A DNA stretch of 64,000 nt from Micromonospora sp. NBC_00421 (GCF_036017915.1 NZ_CP107929.1:1178001-1242000); one strand, 5' to 3'. Positions 17,373 to 26,766 are shown, counted from the first letter of the stretch. Notes: generated by a model from the letters alone, not told the origin. A program made the numbers and translations.

Positions 17373-18983
17373 TCAGCTCGCCGCGCAGGACAACGACGGT
17401 ACGCCGTTGGTGCCGCTCGCCGATCCCAGGAAGCCGAAGGTCGTGCTCCCGCCGGCACTGATCGCACCGTTGTAACCGACGTTTCGGGCGGTGACCGTCG
17501 CGCCGCTGGCGGTGACCGTCGCGCCCCACGCCTGCGTCACCTGTTGTCCGTTCGCGAAGGTCCAGGTCGCCGTCCAACCGCTGATCGCCGAGCTGCCGGC
17601 GGTCACCCGTACCTCGGCCTGGAAGCCGCCCTGCCACTGGCCGGTCACCGTGTACGACGCCGAACAGGACCGCCCGCCCGACGGCGGCGTGGTCGTCGGC
17701 GCGGCGGTGGTCGGTGCCGGGGTGGTCGTCGGTGGGGTGCTGGTCGGTGGGGTGGTGGTCGGCGGCGTCGTCGGGGTGGTGCTGCCGACGCCGCTCATGA
17801 TGGCGTCGATGATGCCCTGCTGGGTGACCGTGGCGTTGCTGCGGTTGAACAGCCCGAACCCGTACGCCCCGTTGTAGCCGTTGTCCCAGTAGGCGGTGGC
17901 CGCCCCGTACTTCTTGGCGGTGGACACCAGGGTGCGCGCGTAGTCCGCGCGGTAACGGTTGTTCGTCGAGTCGGCGGCCGTCTTGTCGACCGAACCGTAT
18001 TCACCGACGAAGACCGGGTAGCCACGCGAGACGAAGGTGTCGCGTACCTTCTTCAGCTGCGCGTCCATGAAGTCCTGCTGGCCCCAGGTCGACTTCCGTG
18101 CCGGATTGGTGGCGGCCGGCCCCCACTGCGTGATGGTGCCGTTCTCCTCGCCGGCGAAGTCCCAGGGGTCGTAGTAGTGCACGGAGATCATGAGCCGCTG
18201 CTCGTTGGCGGGAACGGACGTCGACCGGTACTGGTCCGTCGGCAGCACGAAGCCGTAGTTGCCCACGGTGTAGTCGATGTTGGTGTTCCAGCCGGGGACG
18301 AGCAGCCAGCGGGAGGTGTTGTTCCCGCCGGTCCGGCGGACCGTGTCCACGAAGATCTGGTTGTAGGCGTTGATGTTCGAGTAGCACGGTTGGGTGGGAT
18401 TGCCGTACTGTCCGTCGAACTCCTCGTTCATGGACTCGAGGATGAGGTGCTCGCCGTAGCTCTGGAACCTGGTCGCGATCTGCTGCCAGACCTTCTGGTA
18501 CTTGTCCCTGATCGTCGTCTGGTTGGACGAGTCGCAGATCAACCACGAGCCGGTGATGGTCTTGTAGCCGTCGCCATGCATGTTGATCAGCACATACAGA
18601 CCGCGACCGTAGGCGTAGTCGACGATTTCCTTGATCCGGTTCAGCCAGGCGGAGCTGATCGTGTAGTTGGGGGCGGACCCGATGTTTCCCAGGTAGGAGA
18701 CCGGGATGCGGATCGTCTTGAATCCCGCCGCCTTCACCCGGTCGATGAAGGCCTGCGTCACGACCGGGTTGCCCCAGGCCGTCTCGCTGGGGATCCCGTT
18801 GGCGTTGGCCTCCAGGGCGTTCCCCAGATTCCAGCCCGCCCCCATGTCGGCGACGAGTTGGGTGGCGTTCAGTGGGGCCATGCTGTCAGCCGATGCGGAA
18901 CTCGCCAGCACGGCTGTGGATCCGGCCAGCGCCAGTACGCCGGAGAGCAAGGCGAACTGGACCTTTCTCAGTGTGGACTTCAC
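17373..18983 (-). CDS. Secreted GH5 cellulase with C-terminal CBM2
   Basis: 536 residues; the GTG at 18983 lies six bases after AGGAG (an ATG two codons upstream is too close to that site). A signal peptide covers about residues 1-33. GH5 catalytic domain about 38-385: WNLGNALE, INMHGDGY, ESMNEEFD (acid/base Glu187) and VFVGEYGS (nucleophile Glu328). A Thr/Pro linker follows (TTPTTPPTTTPP repeats), then a CBM2 cellulose-binding domain of about 100 residues with the bounding cysteines (SCSAS ... SLSCA). It cleaves beta-1,4-glucan, or a related glucan, outside the cell. A LacI-type operator sits 40 bases upstream. Single gene ending at a strong terminator. Confidence 0.93.
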   Translation of the reverse strand: MKSTLRKVQFALLSGVLALAGSTAVLASSASADSMAPLNATQLVADMGAGWNLGNALEANANGIPSETAWGNPVVTQAFIDRVKAAGFKTIRIPVSYLGNIGSAPNYTISSAWLNRIKEIVDYAYGRGLYVLINMHGDGYKTITGSWLICDSSNQTTIRDKYQKVWQQIATRFQSYGEHLILESMNEEFDGQYGNPTQPCYSNINAYNQIFVDTVRRTGGNNTSRWLLVPGWNTNIDYTVGNYGFVLPTDQYRSTSVPANEQRLMISVHYYDPWDFAGEENGTITQWGPAATNPARKSTWGQQDFMDAQLKKVRDTFVSRGYPVFVGEYGSVDKTAADSTNNRYRADYARTLVSTAKKYGAATAYWDNGYNGAYGFGLFNRSNATVTQQGIIDAIMSGVGSTTPTTPPTTTPPTSTPPTTTPAPTTAAPTTTPPSGGRSCSASYTVTGQWQGGFQAEVRVTAGSSAISGWTATWTFANGQQVTQAWGATVTASGATVTARNVGYNGAISAGGSTTFGFLGSASGTNGVPSLSCAAS

Positions 18984-19022
18984 GAGCATCTCCTGTCTTC
19001 GAACCAACCGTCACGCTGGGTT

Positions 19023-19038
19023 GTCGAAGCGATTCGAC
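19023..19038. promoter_or_regulatory. LacI-family operator candidate upstream of the GH5 cellulase
   Basis: GTCGAAGCGATTCGAC: two perfect 6-base arms around GCGA, 40 bases before the cellulase start. It differs by one base from the palindrome at 62759-62774 before the LacI gene of the alpha-xylosidase operon, so the same repressor may act here. Confidence 0.7.
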
Positions 19039-19252
19039 GATACTCGACTGCCTGGATGGGGCGGTCGATGGGCGGTCAAAGAATAGATGCCTGTATATAA
19101 ATGAAGCAAGATTGCCGGCAGCACGTCTCCGTCGAGGGTTGATCACCGTGCGGGGGGCGGCACCCCCGTGCACCTGCGGGTGGACGGCCCGGCTTCGACC
19201 CGATGGGCGTGCCGGACGGCAGCAGCCGGCCGGCATGCGCGGAGGCGGCGGA

Positions 19253-20518
19253 TCACCGGTGGCGGCGGGCCATCCACTGCCAGATGCGGGTGCCGTCGAG
19301 GCTCGGGTCGTTGCGGGCCACGTAGATCCAGGACCAGTGACCGGGGAACCGGTAGCCGTCCCAGACGACGTGGTCGTACAGGGTTATCAGTGATCCCGGG
19401 ATGAGGTGGTGGGCGTGGACCGTGTTGGTCTCGGGCGGCACGGTGTCGTCGTCGCGTGAGGTGACCAGCCAGGTCGGGGTGTGGATCTTCGCCAGCTCCG
19501 CGTCGGTGATCAGCGGCGGGCCCTCTCCGCCGAGTGGCTCGACGACGCCGCAGACCGGCACCGACGCGGCGAACAGGTCGGGGCAGGCGACGGTCATCTC
19601 CAGGGACATGTAGCCGCCGTTGCTGCACCCGGCCACGTAGATCCGGTCGGGGTCGACGCGCTCGCGGTGGACGAGGTCCTCGACGATCTCGCGGATCAGC
19701 GGGGCGAACCGGGGACCGTCCTCCATCCAGTAGGAGGTGCTCTGGGGAGCGACGACGTACGCGTCGGAGAAGATCCGTTGCGCCTCCGGGGTGGCGAAGC
19801 CCAACGCGCCGCGGTTGGCGCGCAGCGTGGTCTCGTTGTCGTAGTAGTCGTCGGGCAGTGAGGCGCCCTCGCCGGCACCGTGCAGCCAGAGGATCAGCGG
19901 CAGCCGACCGCGGCGGGGGGACCGCTTCGGGGAGTACAACCGGTACTTCAGGCCCGAGCCCGAGACGTGGTGGCTGAAGGCGTCCACCTCGGGGTTCGAC
20001 AGCCGCCCCTGCGCGAAGCCGGTGATGGTGACCGGTGGGCCGTGACGCCGGACGAGCGGGATGTTCTGCCTGATGGTGTAGACGAGGTCCAGCCGGACGT
20101 TGCGGCCCCTGCTCACGATGTAGCCGAGGGTGCCACCGCCGAGTTGACCTTCGGCATGGCTCAGGTCGAGCACGATGTTTCCGTGCCGGTCGAGCCGGGC
20201 TGCGGTCACCGTGCGGTCCAGGTCGTACTCGCTGAAGATCAGATCGCCGGGAGCGATCGGGATCGGGCTGGTGGCCTTGGCGTGCACGGTGAACGTGCCG
20301 GGGTGGAGCCCGGCGGGGTCGATCGGCCCGAGCCGGCCGGTGTCGAGGGTGACCGAGGTGACCTGTTCGCCGCCGTCGAGCGTCCGCGCGTCGAGGGTGA
20401 AGCTCACACCGGTGGGACGGTGGCCGTCGGCGTGGGCGGCAGGGCCGGGCAGTGCCAGGCCGACAGCGGCGCCGGCGCCGCCGGCCAGGACGGTGCGGCG
20501 AGTGACAGACGTGGACAT
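19253..20518 (-). CDS. Tat-exported alpha/beta-hydrolase esterase
   Basis: 421 residues. The N-terminus has a twin-arginine export signal (TRRTVLAGGAGAAVG, then AHA). An N-terminal beta-rich region of about 150 residues precedes an alpha/beta-hydrolase domain with the nucleophile motif YVAGCSNGGYMS (Ser in GCSNGG), an oxyanion stretch LILWLHGAGEG, the acid in TSRDDDTVPP and a late GHWSW histidine. This resembles secreted carbohydrate esterases/PHB-depolymerase-like proteins. Likely removes acyl groups from plant polysaccharides, given the neighbouring cellulase, but the substrate is inferred. Monocistronic, 269 bases before the cellulase start. Confidence 0.83.
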   Translation of the reverse strand: MSTSVTRRTVLAGGAGAAVGLALPGPAAHADGHRPTGVSFTLDARTLDGGEQVTSVTLDTGRLGPIDPAGLHPGTFTVHAKATSPIPIAPGDLIFSEYDLDRTVTAARLDRHGNIVLDLSHAEGQLGGGTLGYIVSRGRNVRLDLVYTIRQNIPLVRRHGPPVTITGFAQGRLSNPEVDAFSHHVSGSGLKYRLYSPKRSPRRGRLPLILWLHGAGEGASLPDDYYDNETTLRANRGALGFATPEAQRIFSDAYVVAPQSTSYWMEDGPRFAPLIREIVEDLVHRERVDPDRIYVAGCSNGGYMSLEMTVACPDLFAASVPVCGVVEPLGGEGPPLITDAELAKIHTPTWLVTSRDDDTVPPETNTVHAHHLIPGSLITLYDHVVWDGYRFPGHWSWIYVARNDPSLDGTRIWQWMARRHR

Positions 20519-20647
20519 GCGGCTCCCGGCACCTATGTAGACGTTCGTCGATAGAGGATCAACCTAGCGCCGCAGGGATCCGCTGGCAACCGGTGCCGTC
20601 TCGGGTGAGGCTCGGCGTGCCCACCGACCCGCCGACGCAACAGCCCC

Positions 20648-21004
20648 TTACCGCGCGGTCGGCTGACTGCCGGTGCTCGCGGCCTCCGGGTCGGCCGGCC
20701 CGACATTGGTCGGAGCGTCGGGGCTCGCGGCGGTCTGCAACTGGTACGACCGGTAGGTCAGCCAGAGTGCGACCAGCCCGGCGACTGCCGCTGCCACGCT
20801 GGCGAGCTGGTCGGCCAGGTCCGGGCCGAGCGCCAACACCCCGACGACGATGATCAGGACCGCCAGCCCGCCGAGCGCCACGGTGCGGACCTGCTGCTTG
20901 GCCAGGTGCGCCGTCCAACGGCGCGGGATCACCCTGATCACCAACTCCGCCAGGATGATGCCGGCCATCACCAGGATCGGCACCTGCCACGGCTCGACCT
21001 TCAT
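20648..21004 (-). CDS. Small membrane protein of unknown function
   Basis: 118 residues with three likely membrane helices (about 8-26, 43-60 and 67-85) and a polar, Pro/Ala-rich C-terminal tail. ATG with AGGAGGATCC just upstream. It lies 25 bases after the sugar-binding protein gene on the same strand, so the two are probably co-transcribed. It is not a normal ABC permease. I do not recognise the family. Confidence 0.7.
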   Translation of the reverse strand: MKVEPWQVPILVMAGIILAELVIRVIPRRWTAHLAKQQVRTVALGGLAVLIIVVGVLALGPDLADQLASVAAAVAGLVALWLTYRSYQLQTAASPDAPTNVGPADPEAASTGSQPTAR

Positions 21005-21029
21005 GGATCCTCCTTCACCCCGTCTCCGG

Positions 21030-22250
21030 TTATTCGAGTGCCGCCTTCATGGCGGCGATGAACTCCGAGGTCAGGTCGGACTCACCGGTCAGCATCTGGT
21101 TGGTGTGGTCGACGAAGACCTCGGCGAACGCGCGGTATTCGGGGTGCATCGGCCGGGGCCGGGCATTCTCCACCGCACCCCGTAGTGCTTCCAGGTGTGG
21201 GATGACCGCCTGGAGGTTCCTGTCGTTGTACGCGTCGGCCAAGGTCGGGGCGAAGCCGTGCCCGGCGAGGATCTTCTGGGCTGCTGCGCCGGTCATGAAG
21301 TTGATGAACCGGAGGGCGTGGTCGGGGTGGGGGCAGGTGCGCACGAGTGCGAGGCTCTGGCCGCCGAGCACCCCGGGCCTCAGCGGGTCCACCTGGATCT
21401 TTCCGGCCAACAGGTCGGGGTCCTTACGCTGCTGGAGTTCGCGGTACTTCACCGGCCAGTTACGCATGAACGTCGGTCTGGCCTGCACGAACGTGTTCAG
21501 GCTCGCGTTCTCGTCGCTGGAGAGCGTGACCTTCTTGGCCTCGATGGCCGCCCGCAACGGTTGCAGCGCCTTCTGCCAGGGCTTCAGCTCGAACAGGATC
21601 TCGCCGTTCGCGCTCAGCAGTTCAGGGTCCACGGACATGGCGTGCTCCAGGACGTTGACCAGGAAACCCTCGTTGTAGTTCGACGAGTTGGGACTTAGCT
21701 GGCCGACGAACGAGCGCTTACCGGCGGTGGCGAAGGTGTCGAGCACGAGCGACAACGTCACCTTGTCGGGCTGCTCGGCCGCGGGATTGCGCCAGAACAA
21801 CATGCCGACATCGGTGTTCAGCGGCGCGGCCCAGTAGCTGTTCGGGGCGTCGGCGACCTGGTGGAGATCCTTCACCGACGTCAGGAAGTTCGGGTCGGTC
21901 AGCCGGATCGGGGTGATCAGCTTCTGCGCGGCGAACTCGGGGATGTCGACGATGTCCAGGTTGAGGATGTCGGCACTGCCGTTCTGGGCTGCCGTCAACA
22001 GTCTCTTGCGTTCGTCGCCGGATCCGCCCTCGACCTCGTCGGTGAACCGGACCGGGGTGTCGGGGTTGGCCTGGTTCCACATGTCCATCAGCAGCTTGCG
22101 GGCCCCGGTGGGGTCGGCGCCGGTGGCGAGTCGGAGCTCGACCGGTGGTGGGCGATGTCCGCCGGGTAGCAGGTAGACCGCTGAGGCGCTCAGCGCGCCG
22201 CAGGTCAGCACCCCGCTGAGAAAGGAGCGCCGCGAGTACTGCTCGGACAT
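21030..22250 (-). CDS. Extracellular sugar-binding protein of the ABC type, without permease partners
   Basis: 406 residues with a Tat-like signal (SRRSFLSGVLTCGALSAS) containing a cysteine near residue 17, so it may be a lipoprotein. The mature part follows the family 1 solute-binding fold: WNQANPDTPVRF, DILNLDIVDIPEFA, YWAAPLNTDVGMLFWR and LALVRTCPHPDHALRFINFM. No permease or ATPase lies beside it, only a small membrane protein downstream, so it may serve a transporter elsewhere or act as a sensor partner. A large inverted repeat lies 45 bases upstream. Confidence 0.82.
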   Translation of the reverse strand: MSEQYSRRSFLSGVLTCGALSASAVYLLPGGHRPPPVELRLATGADPTGARKLLMDMWNQANPDTPVRFTDEVEGGSGDERKRLLTAAQNGSADILNLDIVDIPEFAAQKLITPIRLTDPNFLTSVKDLHQVADAPNSYWAAPLNTDVGMLFWRNPAAEQPDKVTLSLVLDTFATAGKRSFVGQLSPNSSNYNEGFLVNVLEHAMSVDPELLSANGEILFELKPWQKALQPLRAAIEAKKVTLSSDENASLNTFVQARPTFMRNWPVKYRELQQRKDPDLLAGKIQVDPLRPGVLGGQSLALVRTCPHPDHALRFINFMTGAAAQKILAGHGFAPTLADAYNDRNLQAVIPHLEALRGAVENARPRPMHPEYRAFAEVFVDHTNQMLTGESDLTSEFIAAMKAALE

Positions 22251-22294
22251 GGTGCGGACTCCTTCGATCCAGGCCGGTTACATGCGCGCAACGA

Positions 22295-22332
22295 GTCATT
22301 CATCACGTTACGCTTTGGCGTTGATGAATGAC
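22295..22332. promoter_or_regulatory. 11-bp inverted repeat upstream of the orphan binding protein
   Basis: GTCATTCATCA (22295-22305) and its exact reverse complement (22322-22332), 16 bases apart. The centre-to-centre distance, about 27 bases, suggests two regulator sites or a large operator in the promoter of the leftward gene. Confidence 0.55.
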
Positions 22333-22698
22333 GGGCCCGGTAGGGGCGCTTGGCGGAGGTTGTACTGTCGGAAACCGGATTCGACGCCGGGGCCGGCTCC
22401 GGTGTTCCGCTCTCTCGCCTGACAACATCTTCCGACGCAATTGTCAGTCCTGGAATATGCAGCAACGGGTCGCCGCTGTCGCACTGCCGGGTCGGTGGAA
22501 CGTCGGGCCTCGTCGCCCGGATCCGGCGCAGCGGTCGTCACGGTCTGACCTGATCACCCGGACCCCTGATGGGCAGCCGATTGACCCACCACGACCAGTT
22601 AATATAGTTTCCTGATTCCTGTGGTGCCCGCCCGGGCGCACGTCGAGCCTGGGCACCGACCGGCTGGCGGCCCGCCGCCCCTTCCCCGAGGAAACGCC
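22333..22698 (+). promoter_or_regulatory. Intergenic region upstream of the chitosanase
   Basis: No gene is supported here. The stretch 22596-22618 (agttaatatagtttcctgattcc) is markedly AT-rich and about 80 bases before the chitosanase ATG, so it is the likely promoter/operator. Streptomyces chitosanases are controlled by the ROK repressor CsnR; whether its site is present cannot be settled by eye. Confidence 0.4.
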
Positions 22699-23916
22699 AT
22701 GGTGCGCAGAAGAACAGTCGCCTACGCCGTGGGCACCCTGCTGACCGGCATCGCGGCGGTCGGCTACGGCCTGCCGTCGGCCAGCGCCGCGACCGCCGGC
22801 CCGATCACCGGTCTGGCCGGCAGATGCGTCGACGTGGCCGGCGCCGACCCGGCCAACGGCACGGCGGTGCAGCTCTACGACTGCAACGGCACGGCGGCCC
22901 AGACGTGGACGGTGGGCAACAGCGACAGCTCGATCCGCGCGCTCGGCAAGTGCCTCGACGTCACCGCCGCGTCGACCACCAACGGCGCCAAGATCCAGCT
23001 GTACGACTGCAACGGCACCGGCGCCCAGAAGTGGACCGCCGCCAGCGGAGGCGCCCTGGTCAACACCGCCTCCGGCAAGTGCCTCGACGTGACCGACCGG
23101 AGCAGCGCGAACGGTGCCCGACTGCAGATCTGGACCTGCGGTGGCACCACCAACCAGCAGTGGACCCTTCCCGGTGGCGGCACCCCCACGCCCACCCCGA
23201 CCGCCACCGCCCCGGCCGGCACCAACCTCGACGACCCGGCGAAGAAGGACGTCGCCATGCAGCTCGTCTCGGCGGCGGAGAACTCCTCGCTCGACTGGCG
23301 CGCCCAGTTCTCCTACATCGAGGACATCGGCGACGGCCGCGGCTACACCGCCGGCATCATCGGCTTCTGCTCCGGCACCGGCGACATGCTCGAACTGGTC
23401 CAGGCGTACACGAACACCAAGCCCGGCAACGTGCTGGCCGGCTACCTGCCGGCGCTGCGCGCCGTCAACGGCACCGCGTCGCACGCGGGTCTCGACCCGA
23501 ACTACCCCCGTGACTGGCGCACCGCCGCCAACGACCCGGTGTTCCGCGCCGCCCAGGAGTCCGAACGGGACCGGGTCTACTTCACCCCGTCGGTCCGCGA
23601 CGGGAAGAACGACGGGGTCCGGGCGCTCGGCCAGTTCGCCTACTACGACGCGGCGGTCATGCACGGGTACGAGGGCATGCGTCAGATCCGCAGCCGTGCC
23701 CTCACCCGGGCGAAGCCCCCGGCGCAGGGTGGCAACGAGCGGACCTGGCTCCACGCGTTCCTCGACGAGCGGGTCGTCGAGATGAAGAAGGAGGAGGCCC
23801 ACTCGGACACCTCCCGCGTCGACACGGCACAGCGGGTGTTCCTCGACAACGGCAACCTCGACCTGAACACGCCGCTGGTCTTCGCCGTCTACGGCGAGCA
23901 GTTCCGCATCGGCTGA
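22699..23916 (+). CDS. Secreted GH46 chitosanase with N-terminal ricin-type (CBM13) domain
   Basis: 405 residues; signal peptide about 1-30 (ends SASA). Residues 35-157 form a ricin B-type domain with three repeats, each with CLDV/CVDV, QLYDC or QIWTC and Q-x-W. A short Thr/Pro linker leads to the GH46 domain from about 176: AENSSLDW holds the acid Glu194 and IEDIGDGRGYTAG the base Asp212, an 18-residue spacing equal to Glu22/Asp40 of Streptomyces N174 chitosanase. It cuts partly deacetylated chitin outside the cell. A ricin domain in front is less common than plain GH46 enzymes. GAGGAA precedes the ATG. Convergent with GH2. Confidence 0.95.
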   Translation: MVRRRTVAYAVGTLLTGIAAVGYGLPSASAATAGPITGLAGRCVDVAGADPANGTAVQLYDCNGTAAQTWTVGNSDSSIRALGKCLDVTAASTTNGAKIQLYDCNGTGAQKWTAASGGALVNTASGKCLDVTDRSSANGARLQIWTCGGTTNQQWTLPGGGTPTPTPTATAPAGTNLDDPAKKDVAMQLVSAAENSSLDWRAQFSYIEDIGDGRGYTAGIIGFCSGTGDMLELVQAYTNTKPGNVLAGYLPALRAVNGTASHAGLDPNYPRDWRTAANDPVFRAAQESERDRVYFTPSVRDGKNDGVRALGQFAYYDAAVMHGYEGMRQIRSRALTRAKPPAQGGNERTWLHAFLDERVVEMKKEEAHSDTSRVDTAQRVFLDNGNLDLNTPLVFAVYGEQFRIG

Positions 23917-23930
23917 CTCGCGCCGTGCCA

Positions 23931-23979
23931 CGGGGCGGTCCAGGGTGTCGGCGCGGTGCCGGCGCCCTGGACCGCCCCG
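23931..23979. terminator. 15-bp hairpin between the chitosanase and GH2 genes
   Basis: CGGGGCGGTCCAGGG pairs perfectly with CCCTGGACCGCCCCG across a 19-base loop. It lies between two convergent stop codons. Confidence 0.75.
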
Positions 23980-23980
23980 C

Positions 23981-26335
23981 TCACGGTGCCCAGGGTGTCG
24001 TGATGTTCCAGGTGCTGTCCGCGGCCCACAGCACGGGTGTGTTCCACGCCGCGCCGCCGGTGCCGTTGCTCAGCCAGACCTCCGAGTCGTAGTGCCGCAG
24101 GTATCTGCCGCGGAAGTTGTAGGACTCCAACGAGACCCCGCCTCCGCTGACCCCGACCCGGGCGCACCAGGTGGCGTCCGCGCGGAGCAGCGCCGAGCCG
24201 TCGTTCGGCGAGTTGCGCACGCGCGACTCCTGGTGCCTGAGGAACTGCCCGGGGAAGTTGACCGACTCGAACGAATAGCACGCCGCGTCGGCCAGACCCG
24301 CCCGGACGGTGTACGTCGCGTCGCTCCTGAGCACCGCCGAGCTGTTCGCGTCCACGACCTCCGTATAGGCGAGGCTGTCCCGGTGTCGCAGGAACCGGTT
24401 GGTGTACCCGGGGGTCGTCACCTGTAGGGAACGGCGGGTGTTCAGTGGCAGCGCCACCGGCGCCGAGCTGCCGATCGTCCTGGACGCGTTGATCAGGGCC
24501 AGGTTGGCCGCCCGTACCCGGGCCTGGTCCATCTTGACCACCTGCCGGTCGTAGGTGAGGAATCCGTTCAGCTCACCCTCCTGGTCGGCGATCTCGGTGT
24601 AGACCGAGGCGCTCAACCCCTTGCCGAGCATGAGGTTCTGCGTGCCCTGCACCAGGCCGACGTAGCGGTCGGTCAGCGCGGTGGAGTTCGGTTGCCACTC
24701 GTAGGCGAAGAAGCTGCCGTTCGGGCTCCACTCGTGTCCGGACGCGCGCAGGCCGAGGCCGCCGAACTCGCCGAGCACGGCGATCCGGCTGCTCGACGGC
24801 ACCGGCGAGTCCGGCCCCAGGTAGACGTGCCAGTCGTCGATGTCGCCGTTGCCGGGATCACCCGACGACTGGCAGCAGTTGTGGCCGCTGTGCGCGTTGA
24901 CCAGCCGGGTCGGGTCCTGGGTCTTGACGGCCTGGGCGACCCGGCGGGTGTCGGCCAGCGCCCGCTCACCCCACCCCTCGTTGTAGACGGTGTAGGTGAC
25001 GACGGCCGGTGAGCTGCGATGCTCGTCCACGATCTCGCGGGCCTCGGTTTCGAGCTGCGCCTGCTGCGCGTCGGTCGCGTTGATGTCCTGCGCGGTCAGG
25101 GACGGGACGTCCTGCCACACCAGCAGACCGAGCCGGTCGGCGTGGTAGAACCAGCGCTGCGGTTCGACCTTGATGTGCTTGCGCACCATGTTGAAGCCCA
25201 GGTCCTTGTGCTTCTGCAGGTCGAACGCGAGCGCGGCGTCGGTGGGGGCGGTGTAGAGCCCGTCCGGCCAGAAGCCCTGGTCCAGGGTGCCGGTCTGGAA
25301 GACGAACTGGCCGTTGAGCTTGGGTCGCAGGACACCGTCGACCATGCCGGTGCTGATCTCGCGCATCCCGAAGTAGTGGGTGGTCCGGTCGACCTGAGCA
25401 CCTGCGGCATTACGCAGGGTGATGCGCAGGTGGTAGAGGAACGGGTCGTCGGGCGACCAGCGGCGGGCGCTCGGCACGGGCACCGCGAACTCGGTGAGAC
25501 CGCCGGTGGCGGAGCCGACCACGGTGGTGCCGTCGAGCGCTTCGGCCAGGACGCTGTGACCGCTGACGTCTCCCCGGGTGAGGACCCGGACGCGCAGGGT
25601 GTTGTCGGTCAGGCGCGGAGTGAGGTCGGCCCTGCTGATCGAGGCCGTCGGCACCGGTTCCAGCCACACGGTCTGCCAGATGCCGGAGCTCGGCGTGTAG
25701 AAGATCCCGCCGGGCTGCTTGGTCTGCTTGCCGATCGGCGGCAGGCTGCCGTTCTGCCGGCTGTCCGTCGGGTCCCACACCTTCACCACGATCTCGTTCG
25801 CGCCGCCCCGCAACGGTGCGGTGACGTCGAAGCTGAAGGCGTCGTAGCCGCCGGTGTGGCCACCGACCGGCACGCCGTTGACCCAGACGGTGGTCTGCCA
25901 GTCGACGGCGCCGAAGTGGAGCAGCACCCGGCGTCCGTTCCAGTTCTCGGGCACCGTCACGGTACGGCGGTAGAACAGGTAGTTGCGGTTGTCCCCGGCG
26001 GCGCGCCGCACGCCGGACAGGGCGCTCTCCACCGGGAACGGCACGTTGATCCGCTCGGGCAGATCGGCGTTGAACTGCGGGGCGTCGTCGGTGGCGGACT
26101 GACGTAGCTGCCATTCGCCGTTCAGGTTGAGCCAGTCCGACCGGGTCATCTGCGGTCGCGGGTACTCCGGCAGTGGCGTGCCGTCGAGTGCCTGGGCGGT
26201 CCAGGGGGTGGTCAGCGGCGGGTTCTTGGCCGGTACGGCGTGCGCCGGTGCGGCCGGCGCGGCGAGCAGGCCGGCGACCAGGGTGAGGACGAGCAGTAGG
26301 GGTGCGACGAGGCGGACGGGATCGGGACGTGTCAT
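23981..26335 (-). CDS. Secreted GH2-family glycosidase with C-terminal AbfB-like domain
   Basis: 784 residues from the ATG at 26335, with a signal peptide (VRLVAPLLLVLTLVAGLLAA, then AHA). Domain order: GH2 sugar-binding jelly roll (about 60-200; FYRRTVTVP, GAVDWQTTVWVNG, GGYDAFSFDVT), an Ig-like domain, a TIM barrel (about 330-620) with NMVRKHIKVEP, LVWQDVPS and VVTYTVYNEGWGE (acid/base Glu), and LGEFGG as the likely nucleophile region. The last 140 residues carry repeated RFLRH, QFLRH and RYLRH motifs, a beta-trefoil of the AbfB (CBM42) type that binds arabinofuranose side chains. Linkage specificity cannot be named. Confidence 0.88.
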   Translation of the reverse strand: MTRPDPVRLVAPLLLVLTLVAGLLAAPAAPAHAVPAKNPPLTTPWTAQALDGTPLPEYPRPQMTRSDWLNLNGEWQLRQSATDDAPQFNADLPERINVPFPVESALSGVRRAAGDNRNYLFYRRTVTVPENWNGRRVLLHFGAVDWQTTVWVNGVPVGGHTGGYDAFSFDVTAPLRGGANEIVVKVWDPTDSRQNGSLPPIGKQTKQPGGIFYTPSSGIWQTVWLEPVPTASISRADLTPRLTDNTLRVRVLTRGDVSGHSVLAEALDGTTVVGSATGGLTEFAVPVPSARRWSPDDPFLYHLRITLRNAAGAQVDRTTHYFGMREISTGMVDGVLRPKLNGQFVFQTGTLDQGFWPDGLYTAPTDAALAFDLQKHKDLGFNMVRKHIKVEPQRWFYHADRLGLLVWQDVPSLTAQDINATDAQQAQLETEAREIVDEHRSSPAVVTYTVYNEGWGERALADTRRVAQAVKTQDPTRLVNAHSGHNCCQSSGDPGNGDIDDWHVYLGPDSPVPSSSRIAVLGEFGGLGLRASGHEWSPNGSFFAYEWQPNSTALTDRYVGLVQGTQNLMLGKGLSASVYTEIADQEGELNGFLTYDRQVVKMDQARVRAANLALINASRTIGSSAPVALPLNTRRSLQVTTPGYTNRFLRHRDSLAYTEVVDANSSAVLRSDATYTVRAGLADAACYSFESVNFPGQFLRHQESRVRNSPNDGSALLRADATWCARVGVSGGGVSLESYNFRGRYLRHYDSEVWLSNGTGGAAWNTPVLWAADSTWNITTPWAP

Positions 26336-26478
26336 GCCGTCTCCATCGGACGGGCCGTCAGGGCCGAGCTGCGCCACCGGCGGCTGGCAGTGGGGGTGTC
26401 GGGCGGCCGGTCAGGTCACGTCCGGTCCACGGGCCGGGCGCGGACGTCGGGAGTTCCGGGAGGGATCGGTGGTGGTAG

Positions 26479-26766
26479 TCATGACTCTGCGCGCTGTCCG
26501 TCCACGGTATCGGACTTCGGGGGACAAAGGGGCGACGGACGGGTGTCGTTCTGAGGCCCGGTCAGATGGCGTCGGGCCGCCTTGCTGAACTCGGCCAGCA
26601 GACGCGACCGGTCACCGGATCGGGTGGCGAGCACCACGTGGCCGGGGGCGATGCCCTCCAGCGCCACGGTGGTCAGGTCCGGGCGCAGACCGCGGATGCC
26701 GCCGGGCACGATGGCCACCGCCTGACCGGCGGCGACGAGTTCCAGCTTGTCCTCGGCTGCCGTCAC
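26479..26766 (-). pseudogene. Remnant of a LysR-type regulator (C-terminal part only)
   Basis: About 70 residues (TAAEDKLELVAAGQAVAIVPG ... ATRSGDRSRLLAEFSKAARRHL) match the end of a LysR effector-binding domain. The frame is blocked 11 codons upstream by a stop at 26800-26802, and neither the rest of the effector domain nor the helix-turn-helix is visible before 26974. It is therefore a decayed gene. The remaining spacer to 26973 holds nothing I can support. Confidence 0.6.

Noticed and set aside
20521..20560. A TCGACGAACGTCTA-like sequence before the Tat esterase as another LacI site
   Set aside because: It is not a clean palindrome and does not match the TCGAAnCGnTTCGA layout.
22444..23931. 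A long minus-strand open frame across the chitosanase
   Set aside because: It is a shadow of the GH46 gene, which has signal peptide, ricin repeats and catalytic residues on the plus strand.
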